Source: an uncultured Pelagibacteraceae bacterium
Lineage (GTDB): Bacteria > Pseudomonadota > Alphaproteobacteria > Pelagibacterales > Pelagibacteraceae
Assembly (NCBI GenBank): GCA_902614975.1
Contig: CACMND010000004.1
Coordinates: 52,711-116,710, forward strand
DNA length: 64,000 nucleotides
Reading direction: 5' to 3'
A program made the position numbers and the translations under genes. The first letter of the stretch is position 1. The number at the start of each line of letters is the position of its first letter. Below the pieces are notes generated by a model. The model did not search any database. It saw only the letters and a program-made list of their open reading frames with translations, and was not told where the DNA came from. This document shows, piece by piece, positions 18,838 through 28,637 of the stretch.

Positions 18838-19455
18838 TTATCTAGAGTAATATTCAATTACTAAATTTGGCTCCATTACAACTGGATAAGGAACTTCTTC
18901 AAAAGATGGAACTCTTACAAATTTAACTTTTTTATTCTTTTCATCTAATTGTAGATATTCTGGGACTTCTCTTTCTTTGTTAGCAAGAGCAATATCAATT
19001 AAAGCAAGCTGTTTAGATTTATCTCTAATTTCAATTGTATCTTCTTCTTTGACCTGATAACTCGCAATATTTACTTTTTTTCCATTCACTTTAACATGAC
19101 CATGATTAATAAGCTGTCTTGATGAAAATATAGTGTTTGATAACTTTGATCTATAAATCACAGCATCTAATCTTCTCTCTAATAATCCAATTAAATTTTC
19201 TGCAGTATCACCTTTTTTCATAATCGCTTTCTTATAAACATTTCTAAATTGTCTTTCATTCATGTTGCCATAATAAGACTTTAATTTTTGTTTTGCTTGA
19301 AGTTGAATTCCATAGTCTGAAGGTTTGCCAGCTTTTGTTTGTCCATGCTGTCCTGGAGGATAGGCTCTTGTATTAAAAGGACTTTTGGGTCTCCCCCATA
19401 AGTTTACTTTTAATCTTCTATCTACTTTATGTTTAGAGTTTAATCTTTTTGTCAT
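18838..19455 (-). CDS. rpsD: Ribosomal protein uS4
   Basis: Primary 16S rRNA-binding protein and 30S assembly initiator. It has 205 residues with the family region [35 protein letters not shown] (the S4 RNA-binding domain, about 93-127) and the C-terminal [11 protein letters not shown]. It is the last gene of a long minus-strand run. The bases just before its ATG read CCTCC in the mRNA, so no normal Shine-Dalgarno is visible. Confidence 0.98.
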   Translation of the reverse strand: MTKRLNSKHKVDRRLKVNLWGRPKSPFNTRAYPPGQHGQTKAGKPSDYGIQLQAKQKLKSYYGNMNERQFRNVYKKAIMKKGDTAENLIGLLERRLDAVIYRSKLSNTIFSSRQLINHGHVKVNGKKVNIASYQVKEEDTIEIRDKSKQLALIDIALANKEREVPEYLQLDEKNKKVKFVRVPSFEEVPYPVVMEPNLVIEYYSR

Positions 19456-19490
19456 TAATAGGAGGTCTTATAAGCCTAAGTTATGTTTTG

Positions 19491-20210
19491 TCAATCAACC
19501 TTTTCCTTACTTAAACCAGCAAATACACTCGATAAAATACGAGTTTCTTTTTCTGAAAGATTGAGTTTATAGAAAATACTTCTTAAATTTTCCATCATGA
19601 TCGGTTTTTTTTCAGGTGGATGAAAAAAATTCTTATTTTCTAAATTATTAATGCATAAATTCAACATTCTTTGAATGTCATTCTTGTTTGCACTTTTGAT
19701 TTTTTTTGACTTTTCAAAAGTAAATTTTTTCTTTGAAATTAATCCATTTACTATTTGAGCTACTATAATTAAACTATGAGACAAATTTAGAGATCTAAAA
19801 CTCTTATTACTTGGAATTTGTAAAGTATAATCAGCATAGCTAACCTCATTATTTGATAATCCTGATGCTTCTGATCCAAAAAGAAAACCAACCTTTTTTT
19901 TGTAATTTATCTTATTTAGATCAGTTATTGATATGTGTTTAATGTTTTTATTTCTAAATCTTGCTGATGTTGCAACCAATATATCCAAGTTACTTAATGA
20001 TGTTTCTAAATTTTCATATACTTTTGCTTTTTTGATAACATCTTTTGCACCAACAGATGTTGCAATAATTTTATCATTTGGAAATGATGGTTTTGGATTA
20101 ACAATTGATAAATTGTTAAAATTAAAGTTTTTTAATGCTCTAGCACAGGCTCCTATATTTTCCGACAATTGAGGTTTATGTAATATGAAAGTTATATTTC
20201 TTAATGACAT
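19491..20210 (-). CDS. trmJ: tRNA (cytidine/uridine-32-2'-O)-methyltransferase TrmJ-like
   Basis: SPOUT methyltransferase for ribose 32 of the tRNA anticodon loop. It has 239 residues. Motifs are KPQLSENIGACARAL (about 12-26), FLFGSEASGLSNNE (about 113-126) and SLNLSHSLIIVAQ (about 141-153), followed by a basic C-terminal extension typical of TrmJ. I start it at ATG 20210, which shares one base with the cimA TGA; a TTG lies one codon upstream. Family is certain, target position inferred. Confidence 0.88.
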   Translation of the reverse strand: MSLRNITFILHKPQLSENIGACARALKNFNFNNLSIVNPKPSFPNDKIIATSVGAKDVIKKAKVYENLETSLSNLDILVATSARFRNKNIKHISITDLNKINYKKKVGFLFGSEASGLSNNEVSYADYTLQIPSNKSFRSLNLSHSLIIVAQIVNGLISKKKFTFEKSKKIKSANKNDIQRMLNLCINNLENKNFFHPPEKKPIMMENLRSIFYKLNLSEKETRILSSVFAGLSKEKVD

Positions 20211-21811
20211 CAAGTACTTGCAGGAGCATTATCTTTGAAAAGCTTATAATCCAAACTATCAACTAAAGCTTTAAAAGATGCATCAATAATATTTGGAGAA
20301 ACTCCTATTGTGAACCAATTACCATGTTTTGAGTCTGCACTTTCTATTGAAACTCTAGTAACAGCTCCAGTTCCTGTGTTTAATATTCTAACTTTATAAT
20401 CAACTAATTTTAGATCTTTTAAGTATTCTGAGTATTTTTCAAGTTTATTTACATTTTTTCTAATTGCATTATCTAAAGCATTAACAGGTCCGTTGCCCTC
20501 ACCTTCACATAATATTTTATGACCATCTACTTCTAGTTTTGCTTTTGCAAAAGATATTACTTCTCCAGTAGAATCTTTCTTAACAGAAACATCATATTCA
20601 TTAATTGAAATATATCTTGGTATTTCACCCATCAATCTTCTGGCTAAAAGTTCAAAAGATGCATCGGCACCATCGTAACTATATCCTATGAACTCTCTAT
20701 CTTTTACTTCATGAAGAAGTTTTTTTATTTTTGGATCGTCTTTTTTAATATTAATGCCGATTGCATTTAATCTAGACATTATATTAGATTGTCCTGATTG
20801 ATCAGAAACAACAATATTCCTAGCATTACCTACTTCATCAGGATTAATATGTTCATAGGTTTTTGGATCTTTTTGTACAGCTGATACATGCATTCCACCT
20901 TTGTGCGAAAATGCAGATGCGCCCACATAAGGTAAATGTTTATTTGGTTTTCTATTCAATATTTCATCTAATAATCTTGAACATTGAGTTAAATTTTTAA
21001 TGTTTTCTGGTTTGATATTAATTTCATATTTGTCTGAAAAGTCTTTTTTTAAAAAAAAAGTTGGGATCAAAGACATTAAATTTGCATTACCACATCTTTC
21101 ACCTAGTCCATTTATTGTACCCTGAACCTGTCTAACTCCTGCTTGTACAGCTACTAAACTATTGGCAACTGCATTTTCAGTATCATTATGGGCATGAATT
21201 CCAAGGTTTTTTCCAGGTATATGCTTTGTTACTTCTTCAACAATTTTAGAAATTTCGTGTGGTAATGTTCCTCCATTGGTATCACATAAAACAATCCATC
21301 TTGCACCATTATCATATGCAGCTTTTAAACATGATATTGCATATTCAGGATTAGATTTATAACCATCAAAAAAATGTTCAGCATCAAATATAAATTCTTT
21401 ACCTGAATTAACTATATGCTTTGCACTCTCGCTTATATTTTCTAAATTTTGATCATTTGAAATGCCTAAAGCAACATCCACATGAAAATCCCAACTTTTG
21501 CCAAATAAACAAACTGATGAACTCTTTGAATTAATCAAAGATGATAACATGGGGTCATTTTTTGCACTATGCTCTGATTTTTTGGTCATACCAAAAGCTG
21601 TAAGGTTTGCATTTTTAAAGTTTTGGTCCTTATTAAAAAATTCTGTATCAGTTGGATTTGCTCCTGGCCAACCACCTTCTATATAATCAACTCCTAGGTT
21701 ATCTAAAGATTTAGAAATTTTTTCTTTTTCATTTAAGGAAAAGTCAACGCCTTGAGTTTGCGCCCCATCTCTAAGTGTAGTATCAAATATATAGATTTTT
21801 TCTTTACTCAT
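20210..21811 (-). CDS. cimA: (R)-citramalate synthase
   Basis: Condenses pyruvate and acetyl-CoA to (R)-citramalate, giving a threonine-independent route to 2-ketobutyrate and isoleucine. It has 533 residues from ATG 21811. The DRE-TIM barrel shows FDTTLRDGAQTQGV, the metal-binding GIHAHNDTENAVAN and GERCGNAN; the C-terminal regulatory domain follows. The VDYIEGGWPGANPTD segment fits the CimA-type subgroup and not LeuA. A GTG at 21823 is possible, but the ATG makes an ATGA overlap with cysS. Confidence 0.88.
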   Translation of the reverse strand: MSKEKIYIFDTTLRDGAQTQGVDFSLNEKEKISKSLDNLGVDYIEGGWPGANPTDTEFFNKDQNFKNANLTAFGMTKKSEHSAKNDPMLSSLINSKSSSVCLFGKSWDFHVDVALGISNDQNLENISESAKHIVNSGKEFIFDAEHFFDGYKSNPEYAISCLKAAYDNGARWIVLCDTNGGTLPHEISKIVEEVTKHIPGKNLGIHAHNDTENAVANSLVAVQAGVRQVQGTINGLGERCGNANLMSLIPTFFLKKDFSDKYEINIKPENIKNLTQCSRLLDEILNRKPNKHLPYVGASAFSHKGGMHVSAVQKDPKTYEHINPDEVGNARNIVVSDQSGQSNIMSRLNAIGINIKKDDPKIKKLLHEVKDREFIGYSYDGADASFELLARRLMGEIPRYISINEYDVSVKKDSTGEVISFAKAKLEVDGHKILCEGEGNGPVNALDNAIRKNVNKLEKYSEYLKDLKLVDYKVRILNTGTGAVTRVSIESADSKHGNWFTIGVSPNIIDASFKALVDSLDYKLFKDNAPAST

Positions 21812-23169
21812 TTTAATTTCCACGAGGTTGTACCATCTTTATCTTCAATTAAAATACCCTTATCTATAAGATCTTTTCTAATTTTGTCAGCTAATTCATA
21901 ATTTTTTTCGTCCCTTGCTTTATTTCTCTCAGCTATTTTTTCATTAATTTCATTCTCTGAAAGAGAAATTGTATTTTTTTTTGTTTGTAGCCACTCTTCT
22001 GAAGTATCAGTTAATAGACCTATAAAATTGCAAGCTTTTACAAAAGTTGCTTTATCCTCGTTCGTTCCAGTGGAAGCTTTACTAAATAAAGAATGCAAAT
22101 TAGCAATATAGCCTGGAGTGTTTAAATCGTCATATAAAGGATCTAATAATTCATTTGGTAATATTGTACTTTTATGAACATCAGAATAGGCTGAATACCA
22201 TTTGCTTAAAGTTTTTTCACAATCTAATATTAGTTTTTCATTCCAGTCTAATCCTTGTTTATAGTGAGCACTAATTAATGCTAATCTTAAAACTTGGCCA
22301 TTATATTTATTTTTAAAATCTTTTATTTTTAAAATATTTCCTTGAGATTTTGCCATTTTTTCATTTGAAAGAGTTATAAATCCATTATGAACCCAATAAT
22401 TTGCAAACGAATTTGTTTCATTTGCGCATCTTGATTGAGCAATCTCATTTTCATGATGAGGAAAAATCAAGTCTCTACCACCACCATGAATATCAAATTC
22501 TTCCCCTAAATATCTTTTTGACATAACTGAACATTCTAAATGCCAACCTGGTCTACCTTTGCCCCAAGGAGAATCCCAAGAAGGCTCTTTATCTGTTGAC
22601 GGTTTCCATAATACAAAATCTTCAGGATTTTTTTTTATTTCTGAAACCTCTACACGTGAACCAGCTATTAATTCATCTAACTTTTTATTAGATAGTTTTC
22701 CATAATCACTAAATTTTTTAACTTCAAAATAAACATGCTTATCCTTTGAATATGCAAACCCTTTTTTCTCTAGTTCTGTGATCATTTCAATCATTTGTTT
22801 TATATTTTCTGTTGCCTTTGGTTCGCTGTTTGGTGTTTCACATTTTAAGTAATTACAATCCTTATGAAAATTTTCAGTAATTTTTGAAGTTAAGTCGTTT
22901 ATAGAAATATTTTGATCATTAGATGCTTTGATTATTTTGTCATCTATGTCTGTTATATTTCTGATATATTTTACAGATGTTGATCCATATCTATTTTTTA
23001 AAATTTTATACAGAATATCAAAAACGACTAATGGTCTGGCATTACCAATATGTGGATCATCATAAACTGTAGGACCACAAACATACATGCCTATGGATTT
23101 TTCATTTTTGGGAGTAAATTTTTCTTTCTTACCACCTAGACTATTAGTTAAAAATATATCTTTAGCCAT
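21808..23169 (-). CDS. cysS: Cysteinyl-tRNA synthetase
   Basis: Class I aminoacyl-tRNA synthetase charging tRNA-Cys. It has 453 residues with HIGNARP as the HIGH motif (about 41-47), KMAKSQGN as the KMSKS motif, and the zinc-site residues in MYVCGPTVYD and LECSVMS...GGGRDLIFPHHENE. Slightly shorter than E. coli CysS (461). Its stop overlaps the cimA ATG. A short AT-rich hairpin lies in the 45-bp gap upstream. Confidence 0.98.
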   Translation of the reverse strand: MAKDIFLTNSLGGKKEKFTPKNEKSIGMYVCGPTVYDDPHIGNARPLVVFDILYKILKNRYGSTSVKYIRNITDIDDKIIKASNDQNISINDLTSKITENFHKDCNYLKCETPNSEPKATENIKQMIEMITELEKKGFAYSKDKHVYFEVKKFSDYGKLSNKKLDELIAGSRVEVSEIKKNPEDFVLWKPSTDKEPSWDSPWGKGRPGWHLECSVMSKRYLGEEFDIHGGGRDLIFPHHENEIAQSRCANETNSFANYWVHNGFITLSNEKMAKSQGNILKIKDFKNKYNGQVLRLALISAHYKQGLDWNEKLILDCEKTLSKWYSAYSDVHKSTILPNELLDPLYDDLNTPGYIANLHSLFSKASTGTNEDKATFVKACNFIGLLTDTSEEWLQTKKNTISLSENEINEKIAERNKARDEKNYELADKIRKDLIDKGILIEDKDGTTSWKLK

Positions 23170-23192
23170 ACAACTAGGAATATACTTAAATT

Positions 23193-23210
23193 ATAGATTT
23201 GTGAATCTAT
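23193..23210 (-). other. AT-rich hairpin between nadE and cysS
   Basis: A perfect 7-bp inverted repeat (ATAGATT / AATCTAT) with a 4-nt loop lies in the 45-bp gap between nadE and cysS. There is no G/C and no U-run, so a terminator role is doubtful. Confidence 0.25.
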
Positions 23211-23214
23211 TTGA

Positions 23215-23952
23215 TTAATTAGGAATTTTGCATACTGGAATTGGTTCCATTTTATGCAAATTTGCACTTCGAATTGAATTATATTTATCTCTATTTACAG
23301 AATTTTCATTATCCATTGCTTCTTCTAATTCTTTATATGACAAACCAAGCTGTCCCTCATCAGTACGACCATCATCCCATAAACCATCTGTAGGAGGAGC
23401 ATCAATAATCTCTTTTAAAATTCCAAGTTCTTTACCAAGTTCCCATACCTCAGTTTTATTACAATCTGCTATTGGAGAAATATCTACTCCACCATCACCA
23501 TATTTTGTATAAAAACCAACTCCAAAATCTTCTACTTTATTTCCTGTTCCAACAACTATCCCATTGTTTGCTGCAGCTACTTGATAAAGTGTTGTCATTC
23601 TTAATCTTGCTCTAGAATTTGCCATACCGTGTTCACTACCAAAATTGTTTAGTGTTCCTTCAAATGTTTTGAATAAACTATCTAATTCTAATGTGTGTCC
23701 TTCAACATTGCTAAATTTTTTCTTTAACCATTCTTGATGTGCCAAACTTAAATCATGTTGTGCAGATTTTTGTTTAATAGGCATTGATAAAACAATTGTT
23801 TTTAAACCAGTCATTGCACTTAATGTACTTGAGACAGAAGAGTCTATTCCTCCAGAAATACCAATCACTAAAGATTGAGCCTTTTTTGGCATAGAATTAA
23901 CATAATCTGAAATCCAGTTTTTAATGTGATTCACTTTGTCTTTGGGTGTCAT
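23215..23952 (-). CDS. nadE: Ammonia-dependent NAD synthetase
   Basis: Final step of NAD synthesis, amidating nicotinate adenine dinucleotide. It has 245 residues, so only the synthetase domain is present; the glutaminase/nitrilase domain of the longer type is missing and free ammonia is the likely N donor. The ATP pyrophosphatase loop GISGGIDSSVSS is near 29-40, and GTGNKVEDFGVGFYTKYGDGGVD near 137-159. Confidence 0.95.
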   Translation of the reverse strand: MTPKDKVNHIKNWISDYVNSMPKKAQSLVIGISGGIDSSVSSTLSAMTGLKTIVLSMPIKQKSAQHDLSLAHQEWLKKKFSNVEGHTLELDSLFKTFEGTLNNFGSEHGMANSRARLRMTTLYQVAAANNGIVVGTGNKVEDFGVGFYTKYGDGGVDISPIADCNKTEVWELGKELGILKEIIDAPPTDGLWDDGRTDEGQLGLSYKELEEAMDNENSVNRDKYNSIRSANLHKMEPIPVCKIPN

Positions 23953-23989
23953 AATTCAAATATAAGAAAAAAAATTTATTTTTAAACTG

Positions 23990-25369
23990 TTAAGATGCCG
24001 CTTTAATTGCAGATTTAGAATACAAACTATTCTTTTTTATCTCATCTGAAATTAAAAATGCTAATTCTATAGCTTGATCAGAGTTCAATCTAGGATCACA
24101 GTGCGTATGATATCTGCTTGATAAATCTGCATCAGATATTTTTTTTGCTCCACCTGTACACTCTGTCACATCTTGCCCTGTCATTTCAACATGTAAACCT
24201 CCAGCATAAGAACCTTCTGCTTGATGAACTGCAAATACATTTTTAACTTCACTTACAACATCATTAAACGGTCTAGTTTTAAAACCAGTAGTTGATTTAA
24301 TTGTATTGCCATGCATTGGATCACATGACCAGACAACGTTTACACCTTCTTTTTTAATTCCTCTAATTAATTTTGGTAAAAATTTTTCAACGTTTTGATG
24401 ACCAAATCTTGAAATTAAAGTTATTTTTCCTTTTTCATTTTTTGGATTTATAACTTCACATATTTTTGCGATCTCATCAGGTTTTGACGTTGGACCACAC
24501 TTGATACCAATTGGATTTTCTATTCCTTTACAAAACTCTACATGTCCACCATCTAATTGTCTTGTTCTATCCCCTATCCAAACAAAGTGAGCTGAGGTAT
24601 CGTGATATTCTCCTGTAGTTGAATCTACTCTTGTCATACTTTCCTCGAAAGGTAAGTGTAAAGCTTCATGAGAAGTCCAAAAGTTAACAGTATACAATCT
24701 ATTATTAAAATCAGATGTAATTCCACAAGCATCCATGAAAGCTAATGCATCTGCTATTTTATCTTCTAATTCTTTAAATTTCTTAGCTTGTGGACTTTTC
24801 TTAATATAATCTAAATTCCATAAGTGAACCTTATTTAGGTCAGCAAAACCACCTTTTGAAAATGCTCTTAAAAGGTTTAAAGTTGATGCAGATTGAGAAT
24901 AAGCCTTAAACATTCTTTTTGGATCAGGTCTTCTAGCTTTTTCATTAAAATCTATTGCATTTATATTGTCTCCCAAATAACTTGGTAATTCTTTATCACC
25001 TTGTTTTTCAGTTGGTGCGCTTCTTGGTTTTGAAAATTGTCCAGCAATTCTTCCAAGTTTTACAATAGGTAAAGATGCTGAATATGTCATCACCAATGCC
25101 ATTTGAAGAATAACCTTAAAGGTATCTCTTATATTGTCAGGATGAAATTCCGCAAAACTTTCTGCACAATCACCACCTTGTAATAGGAAAGCTTTTCCAT
25201 CATTGACCATTGCTAACTGATCTTTCAAATGTCTTGTTTCACCTGCAAAAACTAGCGGAGGAAAGGTTTTCAATTTATTTAAAACCATCTCCAATTCCTT
25301 CTCATCTTCATATTGAGGAATATGTTTGACAGGATATTTTCTCCAGCTATTTATTTTCCATTTTTTCAT
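23990..25369 (-). CDS. Class II DAHP synthase
   Basis: 3-deoxy-D-arabino-heptulosonate-7-phosphate synthase, joining PEP and erythrose-4-phosphate as the first step of the shikimate pathway. It has 459 residues of the plant/actinobacterial class II type, with LLQGGDCAESFAEF (metal-ligand Cys, about 61-74), KLGRIAGQFSKPRS (about 101-114) and WSCDPMHGNT. Class I (AroFGH) motifs are absent. It is followed by nadE and preceded by glmS on the same strand. Confidence 0.95.
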   Translation of the reverse strand: MKKWKINSWRKYPVKHIPQYEDEKELEMVLNKLKTFPPLVFAGETRHLKDQLAMVNDGKAFLLQGGDCAESFAEFHPDNIRDTFKVILQMALVMTYSASLPIVKLGRIAGQFSKPRSAPTEKQGDKELPSYLGDNINAIDFNEKARRPDPKRMFKAYSQSASTLNLLRAFSKGGFADLNKVHLWNLDYIKKSPQAKKFKELEDKIADALAFMDACGITSDFNNRLYTVNFWTSHEALHLPFEESMTRVDSTTGEYHDTSAHFVWIGDRTRQLDGGHVEFCKGIENPIGIKCGPTSKPDEIAKICEVINPKNEKGKITLISRFGHQNVEKFLPKLIRGIKKEGVNVVWSCDPMHGNTIKSTTGFKTRPFNDVVSEVKNVFAVHQAEGSYAGGLHVEMTGQDVTECTGGAKKISDADLSSRYHTHCDPRLNSDQAIELAFLISDEIKKNSLYSKSAIKAAS

Positions 25370-25403
25370 TTCAACTCAGAATTGTTTTAACAGACTTTAT
25401 TAT

Positions 25404-27224
25404 TTATTCAACAGTGACAGATTTAGCTAAGTTTCTTGGTTTATCGATATCGTATCCTTTGTCTAGTGCAGAGTAATAAGCTAGCTTTTGCAAAGGTATA
25501 GTGGTCAAAAAAGGAATAAGTTCATCAGATATTGCATCAACTTCTATCTGCTCCCAAATATTTTCTGAATAAATTTCATCATTACTTTTATTTGTTATTA
25601 GTAAAACTTTTGCACCTCTAGAAATAACTTCTTGCATATTTGAAATAGTTTTTTTGTAATGCTCATCTCTTGGAGCAATTACTACTACCGGCATACCTTC
25701 CTCTATAAGTGCAAGAGGTCCATGTTTCATTTCTCCTGCTGGATAACCTTCAGCATGAACATAAGCAAGCTCTTTTAGTTTTAAAGCGCCTTCAAGTGCA
25801 ATTGGATATGAATAACCTCTACCCAGAAACATTGACCCTTTTGAGTTAGCAAAATCTTTTCCAAGTGTTTGGATTTTATCTTCAATATTAAGCGTATTTT
25901 TTGCAAATTTAGATAATGACAGTAAATCTTTTATTTTTTTTTGGTAATCTTTTTTATTAATTGATTTTTGTTCATAAGATAGCTTATTACATAATAAATA
26001 AAGTACTAACATTTGTCCTAAAAAGGCCTTTGTTGATGCAACGCCAACTTCTGGACCACAATGAATAGGCAAAACTAGATCTGCATCTCTTGCAATTGAA
26101 CTTTCAACAACATTTACAACTGCGCAAGTTTTAACTTTATTCTTTTTGCACAAATCTAATGCAGCAAATGTATCTGCGGTTTCTCCTGATTGTGAAACGA
26201 ATACATAAAGACAATCTTTTTTAAATTTAATTTTTCGATATCTAAATTCAGATGCTATATCAACACTAACGTCTAGGCTTGTATTTTGTTCAAACCAATA
26301 CTTAGCAACAAGGCACGAGTGATATGCTGTTCCACATCCAATTAAAACCACTGATGAAATTTCACTTATTTTCCAAGGAAAATTGTAAATATTTATATCC
26401 TTATTATGCTTGTCTATGTACTCATTAATACAATTTTTTAAAGTGATTGGCTGCTCGTCTATTTCTTTAGCCATATAATATTTATAATCTCCTTTTTCAT
26501 AATTTTGATCATCTTTAGAAAGATTTAAAATTTTTTTGTTTACTTTGGTTCCATCAGCATCAAAAAATTCGACTTGATCTTTTTTTAATATGCAAAATTC
26601 TCCATCATTTAAATATGAAATTTTATTAGTCATTGACTTTAATGCATAAGAGTCTGAACCAAGATAGTGTTCATTTGGACCATAACCAACTGCAAGAGGA
26701 GAGCCTCTTCTTGCCCCAACTATTAAGTCTGGTTGGTCTTTAAATATTATTCCTAGCGCAAAACTACCGTGTAATTTTTTTAAAACTTTTATAATTGTAT
26801 TTTTAAGGTTATTTTTTTTTAAATAATCAGTTACCAAATGAACTATTACTTCTGTGTCTGTTTGAGATTTAAACTTATAACCTTTATTTTCTAATAACTT
26901 TTTTAGAATAGTTGAATTTTCAATTATACCATTATGAACGACAGATACATCTTCCGATGAATGAGGGTGTGCATTTATTGAACTAGGTTTTCCATGAGTT
27001 GCCCACCTAACATGTCCGATACCAATAAAGCCAGATATTTTAGTTTGTATAATGTTTTTCTCTAAAGCGTCTACTCTACCCTCACATTTTACCTCATTTA
27101 TATTTCCATTTGAAAGAGTTGCTAAACCTGCAGAGTCATAGCCTCTATACTCAAGTTTTTTTAATGAACTTATAATTCTAGGAGTAACCTCTTTAGAGCT
27201 TGTAATTCCAACTATCCCACACAT
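25404..27224 (-). CDS. glmS: Glutamine-fructose-6-phosphate aminotransferase (GlmS)
   Basis: Makes glucosamine-6-phosphate from fructose-6-phosphate and glutamine, the entry to UDP-GlcNAc for peptidoglycan and LPS. It has 606 residues. The N-terminal nucleophile is Cys2 in MCGIVGI, with GHVRWATHGKPS in the glutaminase domain, two SIS domains (SQSGETADT about 345-353), and the C-terminal DKPRNLAKSVTVE. It follows the glmU-type acetyltransferase gene by 6 nt. No glmS ribozyme-like leader fits in that gap. Confidence 0.98.
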   Translation of the reverse strand: MCGIVGITSSKEVTPRIISSLKKLEYRGYDSAGLATLSNGNINEVKCEGRVDALEKNIIQTKISGFIGIGHVRWATHGKPSSINAHPHSSEDVSVVHNGIIENSTILKKLLENKGYKFKSQTDTEVIVHLVTDYLKKNNLKNTIIKVLKKLHGSFALGIIFKDQPDLIVGARRGSPLAVGYGPNEHYLGSDSYALKSMTNKISYLNDGEFCILKKDQVEFFDADGTKVNKKILNLSKDDQNYEKGDYKYYMAKEIDEQPITLKNCINEYIDKHNKDINIYNFPWKISEISSVVLIGCGTAYHSCLVAKYWFEQNTSLDVSVDIASEFRYRKIKFKKDCLYVFVSQSGETADTFAALDLCKKNKVKTCAVVNVVESSIARDADLVLPIHCGPEVGVASTKAFLGQMLVLYLLCNKLSYEQKSINKKDYQKKIKDLLSLSKFAKNTLNIEDKIQTLGKDFANSKGSMFLGRGYSYPIALEGALKLKELAYVHAEGYPAGEMKHGPLALIEEGMPVVVIAPRDEHYKKTISNMQEVISRGAKVLLITNKSNDEIYSENIWEQIEVDAISDELIPFLTTIPLQKLAYYSALDKGYDIDKPRNLAKSVTVE

Positions 27225-27230
27225 TACCTC

Positions 27231-27839
27231 TTATCTCCTTTTATAATTTTTTTTTTCTTTTTGCTTTGTTCTTGTTAGTGCTAATGACCCTTTAGCTACA
27301 TTTTCTGTGATTACTGACCCCGCGCCTATAACACTTTTTTCATTTAAAGTAACTGGTGCTACTAAAGATGTATTTGAACCTACAAATACTTTATCTCTAA
27401 TATTTGTTTTACTTTTTTTTCTTCCATCATAATTGCAAGTTATTGTTCCAGCTCCAATATTTACATTTCTTCCTACTTGTGCATCGCCAATATATGACAA
27501 ATGATTAACTTTAGAATTTTTGTTTATTGTAGTTTTTTTTACCTCAACAAAATTTCCAATTTTTGAACCGGATTTAATTTTTGTTCCTGGTCTCAAACGT
27601 GCGTATGGACCAACACTCACATTATTATCTATTTTAACTCCCTCAAGATGAGAGAAGGACAGAATTTTAACGTTGTTTCCTATTTGAACTTTATCAGCAA
27701 AGACAACATAAGGTTCTATCTCTACATTCTTTCCAATTTTAGTATCTTTAGAAAAAAAAACTGTCTCAGGCCCTTTCATTTTGACACCTTTTTTTAAAAA
27801 TTTATCCCTAAGTTTATTTTGTAAATTTTGACTATTCAT
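27231..27839 (-). CDS. glmU: Glucosamine-1-phosphate N-acetyltransferase: GlmU C-terminal domain only
   Basis: Left-handed beta-helix acetyltransferase corresponding to the C-terminal half of GlmU, 202 residues compared with about 450 for the usual bifunctional enzyme. It starts in what is normally the linker ([21 protein letters not shown]), then shows RLRPGT, NFVEVKK, the catalytic His in VNHLSYIGD, and [11 protein letters not shown]. The N-terminal uridylyltransferase domain (LAAGxGTRM) is absent, and upstream lies only 68 bp and then gph. It looks like an intact stand-alone domain, so the pyrophosphorylase must come from another gene. Confidence 0.9.
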   Translation of the reverse strand: MNSQNLQNKLRDKFLKKGVKMKGPETVFFSKDTKIGKNVEIEPYVVFADKVQIGNNVKILSFSHLEGVKIDNNVSVGPYARLRPGTKIKSGSKIGNFVEVKKTTINKNSKVNHLSYIGDAQVGRNVNIGAGTITCNYDGRKKSKTNIRDKVFVGSNTSLVAPVTLNEKSVIGAGSVITENVAKGSLALTRTKQKEKKNYKRR

Positions 27840-27907
27840 AAGATAGTTGTATATAGATGGGTATTAGTTTTATTAATTCACAATTTATTTCTTATTAATA
27901 CTTTTAA

Positions 27908-28597
27908 ATGACACAAAAATTCACAGTTCTTTTTGATTTAGATGGAACACTAATTGATACAGCACCTGATTTAATGAATGCTCATAATCATGTAATGCAA
28001 AAATTTGGTTACGAAACTAAGTCTACTAATGAAATAAGAAACTTAGTAGGAAAAGGTGCAGCTTCGATGATTGGAAGATCTTTATGGAATCAAGCTAGAA
28101 AAGAACTAAAAAAAATTGATGATGAAAAAATAAAATCAAAAATGGTTGATGAATTTATAGATTATTATGGAAAAAATATTGCAGTAGAGAGCAAGCTACT
28201 TCCTGGAGTTTTAGAATTTCTTAAATGGTGTAAAAAAAATAATATTTCAATGGCCATTTGCACTAATAAAACAGAACATTTAGCTGTAGATCTTTTGAAA
28301 CAAATAAATGTATACGATTATTTTGAATACGTTGCTGGATATAATACTTTTGACTATTGTAAGCCAGATCCAAGACACTTAACAAATGTAATTGAAATAA
28401 TTCAAGGTGAATTAAAAAAATCAATAATGATTGGTGATAGTGAAACTGACTCTGAATCTGCAAAAGCTGCAGGATTACCATTCATATTAGTTGAAGATGG
28501 ATATACTGATAAAACTATAAATGAGATATATCATAATCATTTGATAAAAGATTTTAATGGTATTGAGCAAATAATTAATAAATACCTTATTAATTAG
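27908..28597 (+). CDS. gph: HAD-family phosphoglycolate phosphatase-like protein
   Basis: HAD hydrolase of 229 residues with the nucleophile motif FDLDGTLIDT (about 9-18), motif II in CTNKT (about 118-122), the Lys in YCKPDP and the acidic pair in MIGDSETDS (about 178-186). Gph recycles 2-phosphoglycolate formed during DNA repair or oxygenation. It is divergent from the glmU-type gene and lies 40 bp upstream of prpD. Substrate is inferred from similarity; other sugar-phosphate phosphatases are possible. Confidence 0.82.
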   Translation: MTQKFTVLFDLDGTLIDTAPDLMNAHNHVMQKFGYETKSTNEIRNLVGKGAASMIGRSLWNQARKELKKIDDEKIKSKMVDEFIDYYGKNIAVESKLLPGVLEFLKWCKKNNISMAICTNKTEHLAVDLLKQINVYDYFEYVAGYNTFDYCKPDPRHLTNVIEIIQGELKKSIMIGDSETDSESAKAAGLPFILVEDGYTDKTINEIYHNHLIKDFNGIEQIINKYLIN

Positions 28598-28599
28598 TA

Positions 28600-28628
28600 T
28601 TGATTAAATCTTAATCAGGGAGTATTAA
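28600..28628 (+). promoter_or_regulatory. Candidate prp promoter with overlapping palindrome
   Basis: TTGATT (28600-28605) and TATTAA (28623-28628) are 17 nt apart just before prpD. The perfect palindrome TGATTAA-ATC-TTAATCA (28601-28617) covers the -35 and half the spacer, which is where a repressor would block polymerase. A start near 28635 would leave almost no leader before ATG 28638. Confidence 0.45.
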
Positions 28629-28637
28629 ATTTTCTCA

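Noticed and set aside
19460..19466. AGGAGGT Shine-Dalgarno-like sequence on the plus strand next to the rpsD start
   Set aside because: The nearest plus-strand ATG gives only a 29-residue frame at a wrong distance; it is probably chance.
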